Positions 1 to 7,427 of a stretch of DNA of 64,000 nucleotides are shown in pieces. This stretch comes from Pedobacter caeni (GTDB taxonomy: Bacteria > Bacteroidota > Bacteroidia > Sphingobacteriales > Sphingobacteriaceae). Each line of letters opens with the position of its first letter. The stretch's first letter is position 1. Below the pieces are notes generated by a model, which saw nothing but the letters and a program-made list of their open reading frames with translations, had not been told where the DNA came from and did not search any database. The stretch lies in NCBI RefSeq assembly GCF_900129215.1, contig NZ_FQUQ01000001.1, forward strand, positions 1,302,001 to 1,366,000, given 5' to 3'. The translations under genes were made by a program, and so were the position numbers.

Positions 1-1
1 C

Positions 2-76
2 ATCAGAAAAAACCTGAAGGAGGAGAAAGTAAAAATTGTTGATATCGAAGACTGGCTCAATAAAGGAAATTTGTAA
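2..76 (+). CDS. C-terminal end of an unidentified protein (partial)
   Basis: Only the last 24 codons are in the window. The frame is open from the left edge and ends at TAA, giving a charged tail ending DWLNKGNL. A rho-independent terminator follows 25 bases after the stop, which supports this as a real gene end. The fragment is too short to identify a family. Confidence 0.6.
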   Translation: MRKNLKEEKVKIVDIEDWLNKGNL

Positions 77-101
77 AATTTACCACATCCCTATTTACAA
101 C

Positions 102-123
102 AAAAGCCCCGTCAGGGGCTTTT
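102..123 (+). terminator. Rho-independent terminator after the partial first gene
   Basis: AAAAGCCCC and GGGGCTTTT form a perfect 9-bp stem around a GTCA tetraloop, with T-rich sequence on the 3' side. It sits just after the stop of the partial gene. Its A/T flanks could let it work in both directions. Confidence 0.85.
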
Positions 124-539
124 ATCAAAAGGCTTTCTGTTTTACGGGAAGCCTCCCTCACCTATTTTTACACATATCTAATCATTATATGTTTTAACCT
201 TAACCAAATCTACAAAGTGCTGCCAGAAAGCACAATACCCAATTATAAGGGTTTATAACTACCTGTTTCCAGGTATTTTTCGGCCCTTAATCCCCATTTT
301 CTGTAAATCTTCCCTATACTTGTATATGATAGGCCACCATGTTTTTAGTACAGCCACTCGTCGGGAGTAAGCGACCAAGATATTTTTATCGTACCCTAAA
401 CATGATCATTTATCTCTGAAACCCGGGTTTTACCTGGCCTTGGTGCCGGATTACGCAACATCAGGAATTGGATTGGCCTTTTAAAAGGAAAAACCGAACC
501 AGTAACCAATTAAGATACAGATTATTAATATAGAATTAA
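124..539. other. Intergenic region upstream of the response regulator
   Basis: About 415 bases with no convincing gene. The only clear structure is the palindrome at 260-275. No full TTTG-N19-TANNTTTG promoter was recognised. The length and AT content suit a regulatory leader for the response regulator. Confidence 0.5.
260..275. promoter_or_regulatory. Palindrome TACCTG-N4-CAGGTA, upstream copy
   Basis: A perfect 6-bp inverted repeat with a 4-base spacer (tttc), about 265 bases before the response regulator start. The same arms and spacing recur at 1190-1205 just after that gene. Use as a regulator-binding site is inferred. Confidence 0.45.
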
Positions 540-1175
540 ATGTGGACTGACAAAGCAAAATTAGCAATCGTAGACGACCATCTCATTGTCCTGGAAGGAC
601 TACAAAGGTTACTGACCGACCTGGATGGCATAGAGATTTCGGGCTGTTTTACATTGGGTGCCCCTTTTATTTCTTTTCTGAAAGAAAACCCTGTAGATGT
701 GGTTTTACTGGACATTACCTTGCCGGATGCCAATGGCATTGAACTCTGTAAAGAGATCAAAAAGATCTCTCCGCATACCCATGTGCTGGCCTTAAGCAAC
801 CACAGTCAACGCAGCATGATCCTTCAGATGCTGCAAAACGGAGCAACCGGTTATATGCTGAAAAATATCTCGTCAGAAGAGTTAATCACCTGTATCAATG
901 AAGCACTTCAGGGACGCATCACTTTCAGCAATGCGGTAAAAGAAATCATGGCACAGCCCACCATGAATGAGTTCAATACCCCTGCCCAGCTCACCAAAAG
1001 AGAAAAAGAAATCCTATGCCTCATCTCCGAAGGGAAAACCACTCCTGTGATTGCAGAAAGCCTTCATTTAAGTCCGCTGACGGTAGAAACTCACCGTAAG
1101 AATCTCCTGCAAAAGTTTCAGGTTAAGAATGTAGCCTCTCTGATCAAAGCAGCTATGGATCAAGGGCTTGTGTAA
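540..1175 (+). CDS. NarL/FixJ-type response regulator (receiver + LuxR HTH)
   Basis: A DNA-binding response regulator of 211 residues, the usual length for the NarL/FixJ family. The receiver domain (about 7-120) has the acidic pair D12/D13, the likely phosphoacceptor D58 in the LLDITLPD strand and a conserved Lys in YMLKN. A LuxR helix-turn-helix fills about 145-211, with the typical LTKREKEIL start and LSPLTVETHRKN recognition helix. No histidine kinase is adjacent, so it is an orphan in this window; the partner may be a distant hybrid kinase. Identical palindromes lie before and after the gene, suggesting autoregulation or control of the following secreted-protein gene. The family call is secure; the signal is unknown. 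Confidence 0.93.
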   Translation: MWTDKAKLAIVDDHLIVLEGLQRLLTDLDGIEISGCFTLGAPFISFLKENPVDVVLLDITLPDANGIELCKEIKKISPHTHVLALSNHSQRSMILQMLQNGATGYMLKNISSEELITCINEALQGRITFSNAVKEIMAQPTMNEFNTPAQLTKREKEILCLISEGKTTPVIAESLHLSPLTVETHRKNLLQKFQVKNVASLIKAAMDQGLV

Positions 1176-1189
1176 AACAAAATAACAAA

Positions 1190-1205
1190 TACCTGGAAGC
1201 AGGTA
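1190..1205. promoter_or_regulatory. Palindrome TACCTG-N4-CAGGTA, downstream copy
   Basis: Same arms and 4-base spacing as 260-275, but spacer gaag. It lies 14 bases after the response regulator stop and about 95 bases before the next gene. A related CCGGGTAT half-site is at 1223-1230. Confidence 0.45.
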
Positions 1206-1243
1206 GAAATAAAGCCATGTTTCCGGGTATTGATACGGCCATA

Positions 1244-1256
1244 AATACCCGGTATT
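1244..1256. promoter_or_regulatory. Palindrome AATACC-C-GGTATT before the secreted-protein gene
   Basis: A 13-base near-palindrome about 43 bases before the ATG at 1299. It shares the ATACC/GGTAT core with the two TACCTG palindromes around the response regulator. It may be an operator for that regulator; this is inference. Confidence 0.4.
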
Positions 1257-1298
1257 TTTGGGTTGATAACCATGATTAACCCCGAAATAAAAACCAAC

Positions 1299-1775
1299 AT
1301 GAAAACTCTCCTAATGATGTGTGTTACATTGATCCTATTCAGTGGCACATCCCTAAAAGCACAAGGTATCTTTGATAAAATTGACAAAGCCCTGAGTAAA
1401 GTGGATAAAGCAGCCAACGCTGCCGATAAGACCAAGGGCACCAGCGACAAATTATTTGGTTTCCTTTCTAAAAAGAAAAAAACTACCGACACCAAAACTG
1501 AGGAAGCAATGAGCACCACCATTACCATCACTGGTGTAGATTTCGGAACCCTGAAAGCACTCAACGAAAATATTCAGAAATGTACCGGAGTAGAAGCCAC
1601 TAAGATTAAATATAACGCAGCAGGTTCTACCATTGATGTGCAGCATACCGGCAGTTCAGAAGACCTGCTGAAACTCATACAAAAATCAAACTCAAAGGAT
1701 CTTTTTGCCGATAAAAACCTGGAAGGCCTTGAAGAGGGCAAAATTGCTGTAAACGCCGGCAAAAAGAAACCGTAA
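1299..1775 (+). CDS. Secreted protein of unknown function
   Basis: A 158-residue protein with a clear N-terminal signal peptide (hydrophobic core LLMMCVTLILFSG, cleavage likely after KAQ). A Lys-rich, helix-prone stretch follows (IDKALSKVDKAAN onward). The C-terminal half, from about residue 75, alternates strand and helix and could be a small ferredoxin-like fold; that is only a guess. The ATG at 1299 is chosen because the open frame upstream begins at a TTG and would add residues before the signal peptide. A terminator follows at 1808. It sits behind the orphan response regulator and a set of palindromes, so it may be that regulator's target. No family recognised. Confidence 0.8.
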   Translation: MKTLLMMCVTLILFSGTSLKAQGIFDKIDKALSKVDKAANAADKTKGTSDKLFGFLSKKKKTTDTKTEEAMSTTITITGVDFGTLKALNENIQKCTGVEATKIKYNAAGSTIDVQHTGSSEDLLKLIQKSNSKDLFADKNLEGLEEGKIAVNAGKKKP

Positions 1776-1807
1776 CAAAAGATCCCCCTATCTAAGTCTT
1801 GTTTTCC

Positions 1808-1866
1808 CCGCATTTTCCTTCTTTTTAATTTCATCAGTTCAGAAAGAAGAAAATGCGGTTTTTTTA
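1808..1866 (+). terminator. Rho-independent terminator after the secreted-protein gene
   Basis: CCGCATTTTC...TTCTTT pairs with AAAGAAG.AAAATGCGG (one bulge or mismatch) around an 18-base loop, followed by seven T's. It lies 33 bases after the stop at 1775. Confidence 0.8.
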
Positions 1867-1901
1867 TGTATATTATTTCCCGGAAAGAATAAACATAAAA
1901 A

Positions 1902-2660
1902 ATGAAAAAGATACTCATTTTCCTTCTACTTCTTTTCCCTTTTATTGGGTACGGACAATCCATTTCGAATCAGATCTTCAAAGATCATCAGGTAGAAGGA
2001 AGCATGACCATTTATGCTTATAATAAACAGCGTTGGTTGTATAGTGACAGCCTTGATGCCATCCGGGAAACTCTTCCAGGTGCTACATTTAACCTGATCA
2101 ATTCCTGTATTGCATTAGAAACCGGGGTGATCAGGACCGAAAATGAGTTGATCAAATGGGAAGGTAAAGAGAGTGATTTAAAAACTGCTTACAGGAATGC
2201 GACAAACTGGTTTTACATGGAGCTCGCCAAAAAAATTGGCAGAAAGGATTATCTGGAATTCTTAAAGGCCTTCTATTATGGCAACCTTAATTTTGCCGAA
2301 AGATCAGCAGACTTTTGGAATACCGGCGCCTTCGGCATTTCCCCAAAAGGACAGATCGAATTTTTAAAACGTTTCTCCCGGCAACAAATGTACTTATCTC
2401 CCCGTACTTTTAGAATAGGAAATGAACTCCTGAATACTGAAAAAACAGGAGATTACACTTTTGTTGATCAAAGTTCAGTGGTTAAATCTCAGGGAAAGGA
2501 TATGGCCTGGTATATTGGCTATGTATATAACAAAACCAACGCGTATTACTTTGCAACAAGAATTAAAAAACCTACGGATAAAAAAATCGCCGATTTCCAA
2601 AAGCTGGCCCGGAAAATTACGTTGAGTATTTTGAAACAAAATAAGATATATCCTCAATAA
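1902..2660 (+). CDS. Class D beta-lactamase (OXA)-like protein lacking catalytic residues
   Basis: A 252-residue exported protein (signal peptide to about residue 18) with the length and order of class D beta-lactamase landmarks. The active-site motif PASTFK reads PGATFN at 59-64, so the nucleophilic Ser is Ala61 and the general-base Lys is Asn64. The S-x-V motif aligns with A-T-N at 100-102. The YGN motif is intact at 126-128. The KTG strand after TGDY aligns with Q-S-S, while the GKD.AWYIGYV strand is kept. Three of four motifs are therefore lost and hydrolysis by the known mechanism is not expected. The frame is uninterrupted, so this looks like a pseudoenzyme, perhaps binding peptidoglycan or a protein partner. 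The 3' end overlaps the convergent lipoprotein gene by 7 bases. The fold call is by eye but the motif spacing is strong. Confidence 0.8.
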   Translation: MKKILIFLLLLFPFIGYGQSISNQIFKDHQVEGSMTIYAYNKQRWLYSDSLDAIRETLPGATFNLINSCIALETGVIRTENELIKWEGKESDLKTAYRNATNWFYMELAKKIGRKDYLEFLKAFYYGNLNFAERSADFWNTGAFGISPKGQIEFLKRFSRQQMYLSPRTFRIGNELLNTEKTGDYTFVDQSSVVKSQGKDMAWYIGYVYNKTNAYYFATRIKKPTDKKIADFQKLARKITLSILKQNKIYPQ

Positions 2661-3337
2661 TAGAAACCAAGCATTTTATACTGAATCCAATTCTTTGCAT
2701 CCTTACTGTTCGGGTTAATGGCGGTAAATTCTGCGACAGTTAATTTTCTGGCTGTCGTACGGGTCACAAGGTGGTATGCAATTCCATTTTTATGATCTTC
2801 CCAGCGTTGGTATTTAATGTCCTCCCTGGGCCCTTTCATTTTTTCTCCGTTTTCGTCAAGGCGTATGGCGCTGGTATCTAAACCAGAATCTTTCAGAAAA
2901 ACTGACTTCCCATATCTTTGGTTCAGCGATTCTTCCAGGGCAGATGCGGCCTCGGCAGTGTAAATCATGGCTTCGTAACAGTCTATCCTGTTCCCTTCTG
3001 TTGAATAATGCAAAACGAGGTGATTGTCGTTTGCTCCTGCTTTGCCACCCAAAGAATGGCCGTCAAAGACCAAAAGATTTGCAGCAGAGGTTGAAAATGG
3101 CTCGTAGTGCATCAGGGTAGTCGCTCCGGGAAGTCCGTCTGAGAACTGAAGTCCTTCTTTTTTTAGCAGATCGCTGATGCTTTCTTTAAAAGTCATATTG
3201 GCGAGATCAAATTTCTCCTGACTGTTGTTTTTCTGCCCGGATACTTTTACAGTATCCCCATTTACGTCTTTACTTTCAGTTGAGCCACAAGAGAGCAATA
3301 CCACTGATAAAAACACGGAAATCGTCATTCTGCACAT
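2654..3337 (-). CDS. Lipoprotein of unknown function
   Basis: A 227-residue protein starting with a short hydrophobic segment and the lipobox LLSC (Cys17), so it is probably an envelope lipoprotein. The mature part is soluble and mixed alpha/beta. No family was recognised. It is convergent with, and overlaps by 7 bases, the beta-lactamase-like gene, so the two are not co-transcribed. The start at 3337 or the in-frame ATG at 3328 both give a workable signal peptide. The neighbouring CoiA-like gene is transcribed the same way 51 bases upstream but has its own promoter. Confidence 0.75.
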   Translation of the reverse strand: MCRMTISVFLSVVLLSCGSTESKDVNGDTVKVSGQKNNSQEKFDLANMTFKESISDLLKKEGLQFSDGLPGATTLMHYEPFSTSAANLLVFDGHSLGGKAGANDNHLVLHYSTEGNRIDCYEAMIYTAEAASALEESLNQRYGKSVFLKDSGLDTSAIRLDENGEKMKGPREDIKYQRWEDHKNGIAYHLVTRTTARKLTVAEFTAINPNSKDAKNWIQYKMLGFYY

Positions 3338-3388
3338 ACGGGTTATTTTACTTTCGCAAGTTAATAAAAGAAGTTAAATCCTTTTATA

Positions 3389-4003
3389 TTACCCCAGGTA
3401 CCGTTCTATAAAGTGTTTCCTCGGGATGATGTGCAGATAAGGATAATCACCGGAAAGCTGTTTCCGTTGTTTCAACTGATATAAAAAATGGCCGCCAAGA
3501 TCCACAATAATCGGAGCTTTGGCTTCGTACCAAACCCGGTGAGGATGTTTCCAGCAAAATGAATAATAACAGGAAGTTAGTGGTACCCGCTTAATTTCAG
3601 GATGGTAAAAATTCAAAATCTTTGGTCGTCCCTGTAACAGGTCCGATTTACGGATCATAGAAAGGTGATCACTATGGCAAAATTCGTAATCGGAAAGCAG
3701 AGGGTCATCTACATCCGGTAAGCTCTTTAAGATTCTAAAGCCCTTAAATTTCTTTCCGTTAAGCACCCAAACGAGATTTGGGTAAAAAGCTTCCCTGCTC
3801 TTCAATTCCTCCACGCAAATCGGAGAATTCTGAAACTCCAGTGTCGTACCACATGGGGTATGTACATCAGCCCGGTGAAGCTCAGCCCTGGTTTCATCCA
3901 CAAACGAAACTTCCCTGAAAGATGGAGGAAATGCTTTCTTCCAATTGCGGTGCCATGGGGTTTCTCCTGGATAAAATCTCAATAAGGGAGAATTAGATTC
4001 CAT
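3389..4003 (-). CDS. CoiA-like nuclease (competence protein CoiA family)
   Basis: A 204-residue protein resembling the nuclease region of competence protein CoiA. The landmarks are W.RNWK near residue 20, HRAD (Asp46) and LEFQNS (Glu56, Gln58), which fit a PD-(D/E)XK-type nuclease core with D and ExQ as metal and catalytic residues. The stretch EEL..RE..YPNLVWVLNG after it is typical of the family. CoiA proteins of Gram-positives are longer, so this is a short form. The gene has its own well-formed promoter at 4033-4063 and stands alone. A role in DNA processing is expected from the family; a link to competence here is not shown. Confidence 0.75.
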   Translation of the reverse strand: MESNSPLLRFYPGETPWHRNWKKAFPPSFREVSFVDETRAELHRADVHTPCGTTLEFQNSPICVEELKSREAFYPNLVWVLNGKKFKGFRILKSLPDVDDPLLSDYEFCHSDHLSMIRKSDLLQGRPKILNFYHPEIKRVPLTSCYYSFCWKHPHRVWYEAKAPIIVDLGGHFLYQLKQRKQLSGDYPYLHIIPRKHFIERYLG

Positions 4004-4032
4004 ATGATGAATTCTTTTGAATTTAGCAGGAA

Positions 4033-4063
4033 CAAAAATATACTAATATAATTAGCATCCAAA
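4033..4063 (-). promoter_or_regulatory. Bacteroidota-type promoter for the CoiA-like gene
   Basis: On the minus strand TTTG (4060-4063), exactly 19 bases, then TATTTTTG (4033-4040). This matches the Bacteroidota sigma-ABfr consensus TTTG-N19-TANNTTTG. The -7 box ends 29 bases before the ATG at 4003. Confidence 0.8.
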
Positions 4064-4114
4064 AAAATAAATCAACATCCTTATTATCTATTTCTAAATC
4101 ACAATTATAGCTTA

Positions 4115-5998
4115 TTACGAAAGCGTTGCACTGGTCAGATTTTTACCCAGTTGCTGTATAAAAATATTCAAATCATCCTCCTTGGAAAGTCCCAGTTTCT
4201 GCTTGATCCGGTAGCGGCTCATCCGGACGCTCTTCGCTTCCACATGCATGAGCTGGGCAATTTGTCTGGTATCCATATTTAAATGTAAACAGGCACATAG
4301 CTTAAGGTCAAGTGGGGTCAGTTTCTGCTGCGCACGTTCGGTCAGCAACTGAAAAAAACCAGGATGCACCTGCTGAATCTGCAGTTTTGCCTGTTCAAAA
4401 TTCAGGTCCAGCATAGATTCTGACCTTAATATTTTCTGCATATTTATCGAATCATGATCTGTCAGCTGCGCTTTGATGTTGTGCAGCATTTGGTTTTTAT
4501 GGTCAATTTGCAGCACATTGGCCATCACTTCCTTTTTCAACTGCTCCTGCTCCGTCTCCATTAAACGTTGTTCGGCCTTTAACCTTGCACGTTCTTCTGT
4601 TTCCAGCCTTACCCTCATCTCGGATTCCTGCTTTTCCAGCTTCAGTTGTTTTTCCAGTTGTATGGAATAACGCAGCTTAAAGTGGTAGGAACGAAACAGA
4701 AATATCAACCCTATCAATAAGGCAACAGCAATACAACCATATAAAACAGCTTCTAAGCGTCTGCTGCTTTCCCTTTCCCGGAGCACCAGCATCTCATTGT
4801 TTTTTTTTTCAGTTTCGTATTGTATTTCCAGTTTTTGAGCATTCGTTGCCTGCTCTTTGTTGAAACTCTTATTGTTATATTCCGTAATCAGCTTTTGAAA
4901 GCTTAATGCTTTAGGATATTCGCCTTTCTTTTCATACATATCAGCAAGGGCCTGAACCACATTAATCAGGGTATAATAAGAGGGGTCTTTTTCTGTTTTC
5001 ATCACTTCATGAGCCTGAAGCAGGTAGGTTTCCATCAATCCCAGGTCGCCCTCCCTCCTCGCATATTCACTCAATATCCCCAGGCTGCTGGCGATGATCT
5101 GTTGATTTCTCAGGCTGTTTTTCAATACGGACCTGGCTTTATTTGCATATAGAATGCCATTGTTCCTGGCCAGCTGATCGTTTTCAGGAAAATACCTGAG
5201 GTAATAGTTGGCCATATTGATGCAGCCAATGGCGTAAGTATGATCAGCCACTTTTCCAGGGTATTGCTGGTAAAGAGCTTCTGCTTTATTCAGGTAAAAT
5301 AAAACACTGTCCAGCTCCGCTTTATTCTTCGAGGCGGTATAATTGTATTCATACGCCACAGACAGGGCTGTGTATCCATTACTTAAGGCATTGTAATCCT
5401 TGGCTTTCAAGGCATTATCAGCTACCTTCCTTGCATATAAGTTTACCTTAGCCACGTTATTCCAGCCAGAATTTACCGCATAAAGCTGATAATAAACCTT
5501 AGACATCAGGTAAGGATCATCCATTTTCTCCAAAGCTTTCAGGGCCATCTGGGAATATTTAACCACCTCATCCGCATTGGATAAAGCCTTGTACAATACC
5601 ACCCGTCCATACCAGGCATAGGCCATTGCCCCAGGCTGGTTATGTTCACGTGCAATGAACAAGGCAGAATCGCTGGCTGATTTCATTGCGGCAAACTGCT
5701 GGGTAACGGCATAAATATTAGTGAGTATCACATACCCTTTTACGGCATCCGTATAGTTTTTGTTCTTCAGGGCAAAGGCCACACTTTCCTTTCCCGTGAT
5801 GATCCCCATCTTATCGTCCTTATTCAGCCTGTAGATTTCTGATAAGCGGATCAGCAATCCTGATTTTTCTTTGGGATCTGTAGTTGTATTTTTTATCGCT
5901 GCATTTAAACTATCGGCTAAGATAGATTGTGCAGTGGCATTTAAGCTAACCAGAAAAATGGCACAGCAAAGTAATCGTTTAACCAGGGGAGATTTCAT
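4115..5998 (-). CDS. TPR-repeat, membrane-anchored regulator with LuxR-like HTH
   Basis: A 627-residue protein: signal peptide or anchor (about 7-24), then tetratricopeptide-like helical repeats to about 380. One transmembrane segment (LYGCIAVALLIGLIFLF) follows, then a long charged coiled coil rich in Glu/Lys/Gln/Arg and a C-terminal helix-turn-helix (LTPLDLKLCACL...SVRMSRYRIKQKL). This layout is common in Bacteroidota and is read as a sensor whose periplasmic TPR part controls a cytoplasmic DNA-binding domain. The ATG at 5998 is chosen over the upstream TTG at 6016 because it begins directly with the signal sequence. It is divergent from the SPFH operon, 212 bases away, and may regulate it, but no direct evidence exists. 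Confidence 0.85.
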   Translation of the reverse strand: MKSPLVKRLLCCAIFLVSLNATAQSILADSLNAAIKNTTTDPKEKSGLLIRLSEIYRLNKDDKMGIITGKESVAFALKNKNYTDAVKGYVILTNIYAVTQQFAAMKSASDSALFIAREHNQPGAMAYAWYGRVVLYKALSNADEVVKYSQMALKALEKMDDPYLMSKVYYQLYAVNSGWNNVAKVNLYARKVADNALKAKDYNALSNGYTALSVAYEYNYTASKNKAELDSVLFYLNKAEALYQQYPGKVADHTYAIGCINMANYYLRYFPENDQLARNNGILYANKARSVLKNSLRNQQIIASSLGILSEYARREGDLGLMETYLLQAHEVMKTEKDPSYYTLINVVQALADMYEKKGEYPKALSFQKLITEYNNKSFNKEQATNAQKLEIQYETEKKNNEMLVLRERESSRRLEAVLYGCIAVALLIGLIFLFRSYHFKLRYSIQLEKQLKLEKQESEMRVRLETEERARLKAEQRLMETEQEQLKKEVMANVLQIDHKNQMLHNIKAQLTDHDSINMQKILRSESMLDLNFEQAKLQIQQVHPGFFQLLTERAQQKLTPLDLKLCACLHLNMDTRQIAQLMHVEAKSVRMSRYRIKQKLGLSKEDDLNIFIQQLGKNLTSATLS

Positions 5999-6149
5999 AC
6001 CATGAAAATAATACAAATTGATAAGAATCAGTGAAAAATATAACTGTAGTCAAGATCTGTAGACATACTGTAGTCATCTTCTACAGATTGGTAGATGCAA
6101 TGTAGGAGGTCAAAATTGAGGTTTATCCGCAAACATCAGGATCTTTACT

Positions 6150-6197
6150 AAAAGCCCCCTTGCCACTGCCAGGGCCCCTACCTGGTGGTGGCTTTTT
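6150..6197 (+). promoter_or_regulatory. Terminator-like leader hairpin before the SPFH operon (possible attenuator)
   Basis: GCCACTGCCAGG (6162-6173) pairs with CCTGGTGGTGGC (6181-6192) over 12 bp with two G-T pairs and a 7-base loop, followed directly by TTTTT. An alternative 7-bp pairing uses AAAAGCC (6150-6156) with GGCTTTT (6190-6196). The ATG lies 13 bases after the T run. No plus-strand gene lies upstream for it to terminate, so attenuation or a short leader RNA is inferred. Confidence 0.55.
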
Positions 6198-6210
6198 AAA
6201 CAAACCAGAT

Positions 6211-7164
6211 ATGGCATTACCATTTATAGAAATCATCGAATCTGTCAGCCCGCATTCAAATATGTTGATGTGGAAATTTGCTGATGCAGATAAAGAAATT
6301 AAGAACGGTGCCATGCTGACCGTCAGAGAAAGTCAGCAGGCACTTTTATTAAATGAAGGTCAGCTTGCCGATGTGTTTTCTGCCGGAAAGCATCGCCTGG
6401 AAACAGAGAACATCCCTATACTTTCCCGTTTAAAGGGTTGGAAGTATGGTTTTGAAAGTCCTTTTAAAGCGGATGTTTATTTCTTCAACACCCATCAGTT
6501 TGTGAACCTCAGGTGGGGAACACCGAGCCCGATATTGATGCGGGATGAGAATTTCGGACAGGTACGTATCCGGGCCTTTGGCAATTACAACATCCGCATC
6601 AACGATATCGGCCTCTTCTTTAAAGAATATGCAGGGACCTACCCCAGCCTGGGGATTGCAGAGCTGGAGTTACAATTGCGTGATTTCATTGCCCCTAAAT
6701 TTGCAGAAGTTCTGACTCAGGCAAAGATAGCAGTGGTGGATGTTGCAGGGAATATTTCTGAGCTGAATCAAAAGATCAGCCCCCTGGTCCAATCCTTTTT
6801 CAGTGGTTTTGGGATTGAGATCACACAGTTTACGGTGACTAGTGTGACCTTACCTGAAGAAGTACTAAAATATTATGATAAGGTGACCGGCATGAATATG
6901 GTCACAGACATCAATAAATTCTCCCAGTTCAGCATCGCCAATGCGATGGATAAAGACAATTCTGAAATGGCTGACCTGACCAGGCAAGGACTTGCTATGG
7001 GAATGATCATGAACATGACTCCCAATGGAGTCCCGCTGAACAAACCATTGCCAGGGGAAGACATTCTTGGAAGGCTTAAAAACCTAAAAGAACTCTTTAG
7101 CATGGAGCTGATTACGGAAGCGGAATATGCTGCAAAAAAAGAAGAACTATTGAAACTGTTATAA
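6211..7164 (+). CDS. SPFH/Band 7 protein with C-terminal SHOCT-like tail
   Basis: A 317-residue protein of the SPFH group often annotated as virion core protein and related to Bacillus YdjI. The N-terminal third has MALPFIEIIE and GAMLTVRESQ, and the core has FFNTHQFVNLRWGTPSPI and IRAFGNYNIRI, typical of this subgroup. The middle forms helices for oligomerisation. The last 35 or so residues (DILGRLKNLKELFSMELITEAEY) match the short SHOCT domain pattern. The ATG at 6211 is used; the longer frame starts at a TTG inside the leader hairpin. It is first of four tightly spaced genes (11, 3 and 11 bases apart). Such proteins form membrane-associated scaffolds; in Bacillus YdjI recruits PspA under membrane stress. 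No PspA homologue is seen here. Confidence 0.85.
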   Translation: MALPFIEIIESVSPHSNMLMWKFADADKEIKNGAMLTVRESQQALLLNEGQLADVFSAGKHRLETENIPILSRLKGWKYGFESPFKADVYFFNTHQFVNLRWGTPSPILMRDENFGQVRIRAFGNYNIRINDIGLFFKEYAGTYPSLGIAELELQLRDFIAPKFAEVLTQAKIAVVDVAGNISELNQKISPLVQSFFSGFGIEITQFTVTSVTLPEEVLKYYDKVTGMNMVTDINKFSQFSIANAMDKDNSEMADLTRQGLAMGMIMNMTPNGVPLNKPLPGEDILGRLKNLKELFSMELITEAEYAAKKEELLKLL

Positions 7165-7175
7165 CAGGGACACCA

Positions 7176-7424
7176 ATGAGTGATACAGAAAAAAAGACGA
7201 CACAAAGTTACCTGGAACAGTTAAAGCAAAAAGCATTGAGCCAGGAGAATTACGGTGGGGAAATCAAATATGAACAGGCCGGTATGCAGGTTTACGATTG
7301 TCCCGAATGTGGTGCAGGCCGGGCGCTTGCAGATGGACTTACCGTTTGTGCCTATTGTGGTTTTAAATTCATGACCGTCACGCTCAGTGATGGGATTCAT
7401 ATTAAAAAAATAGATAACTCTTAG
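7176..7424 (+). CDS. Small zinc-ribbon protein
   Basis: An 82-residue protein with a polar N-terminal helix and one four-cysteine zinc ribbon: C42-x2-C45 and C58-x2-C61. The short tail after it is strand-like. It starts 11 bases after the SPFH stop and its stop lies 3 bases before the next start, so it is clearly co-transcribed and probably a partner of the scaffold. It has no recognisable catalytic part. It could be an adaptor comparable to the zinc-ribbon protein encoded next to Bacillus YdjI; that parallel is inference. Confidence 0.8.
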   Translation: MSDTEKKTTQSYLEQLKQKALSQENYGGEIKYEQAGMQVYDCPECGAGRALADGLTVCAYCGFKFMTVTLSDGIHIKKIDNS

Positions 7425-7427
7425 CTG

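Noticed and set aside
1263..1298. Longer protein starts at TTG or GTG codons (for example 1263, 4115-6016, 6160, 22540, 35637, 54680)
   Set aside because: In each case an in-frame ATG downstream begins directly with a signal peptide or a conserved family start.
2430..2470. A KTG string in the beta-lactamase-like protein as the missing KTG motif
   Set aside because: It lies in EKTGDY, which aligns with the strand before the true motif (TGDY in OXA enzymes); the true KTG position reads Q-S-S.
6211..7164. The virion core protein label as a sign of prophage
   Set aside because: The name comes from a distant poxvirus match; no phage structural, integrase or lysis genes are nearby.
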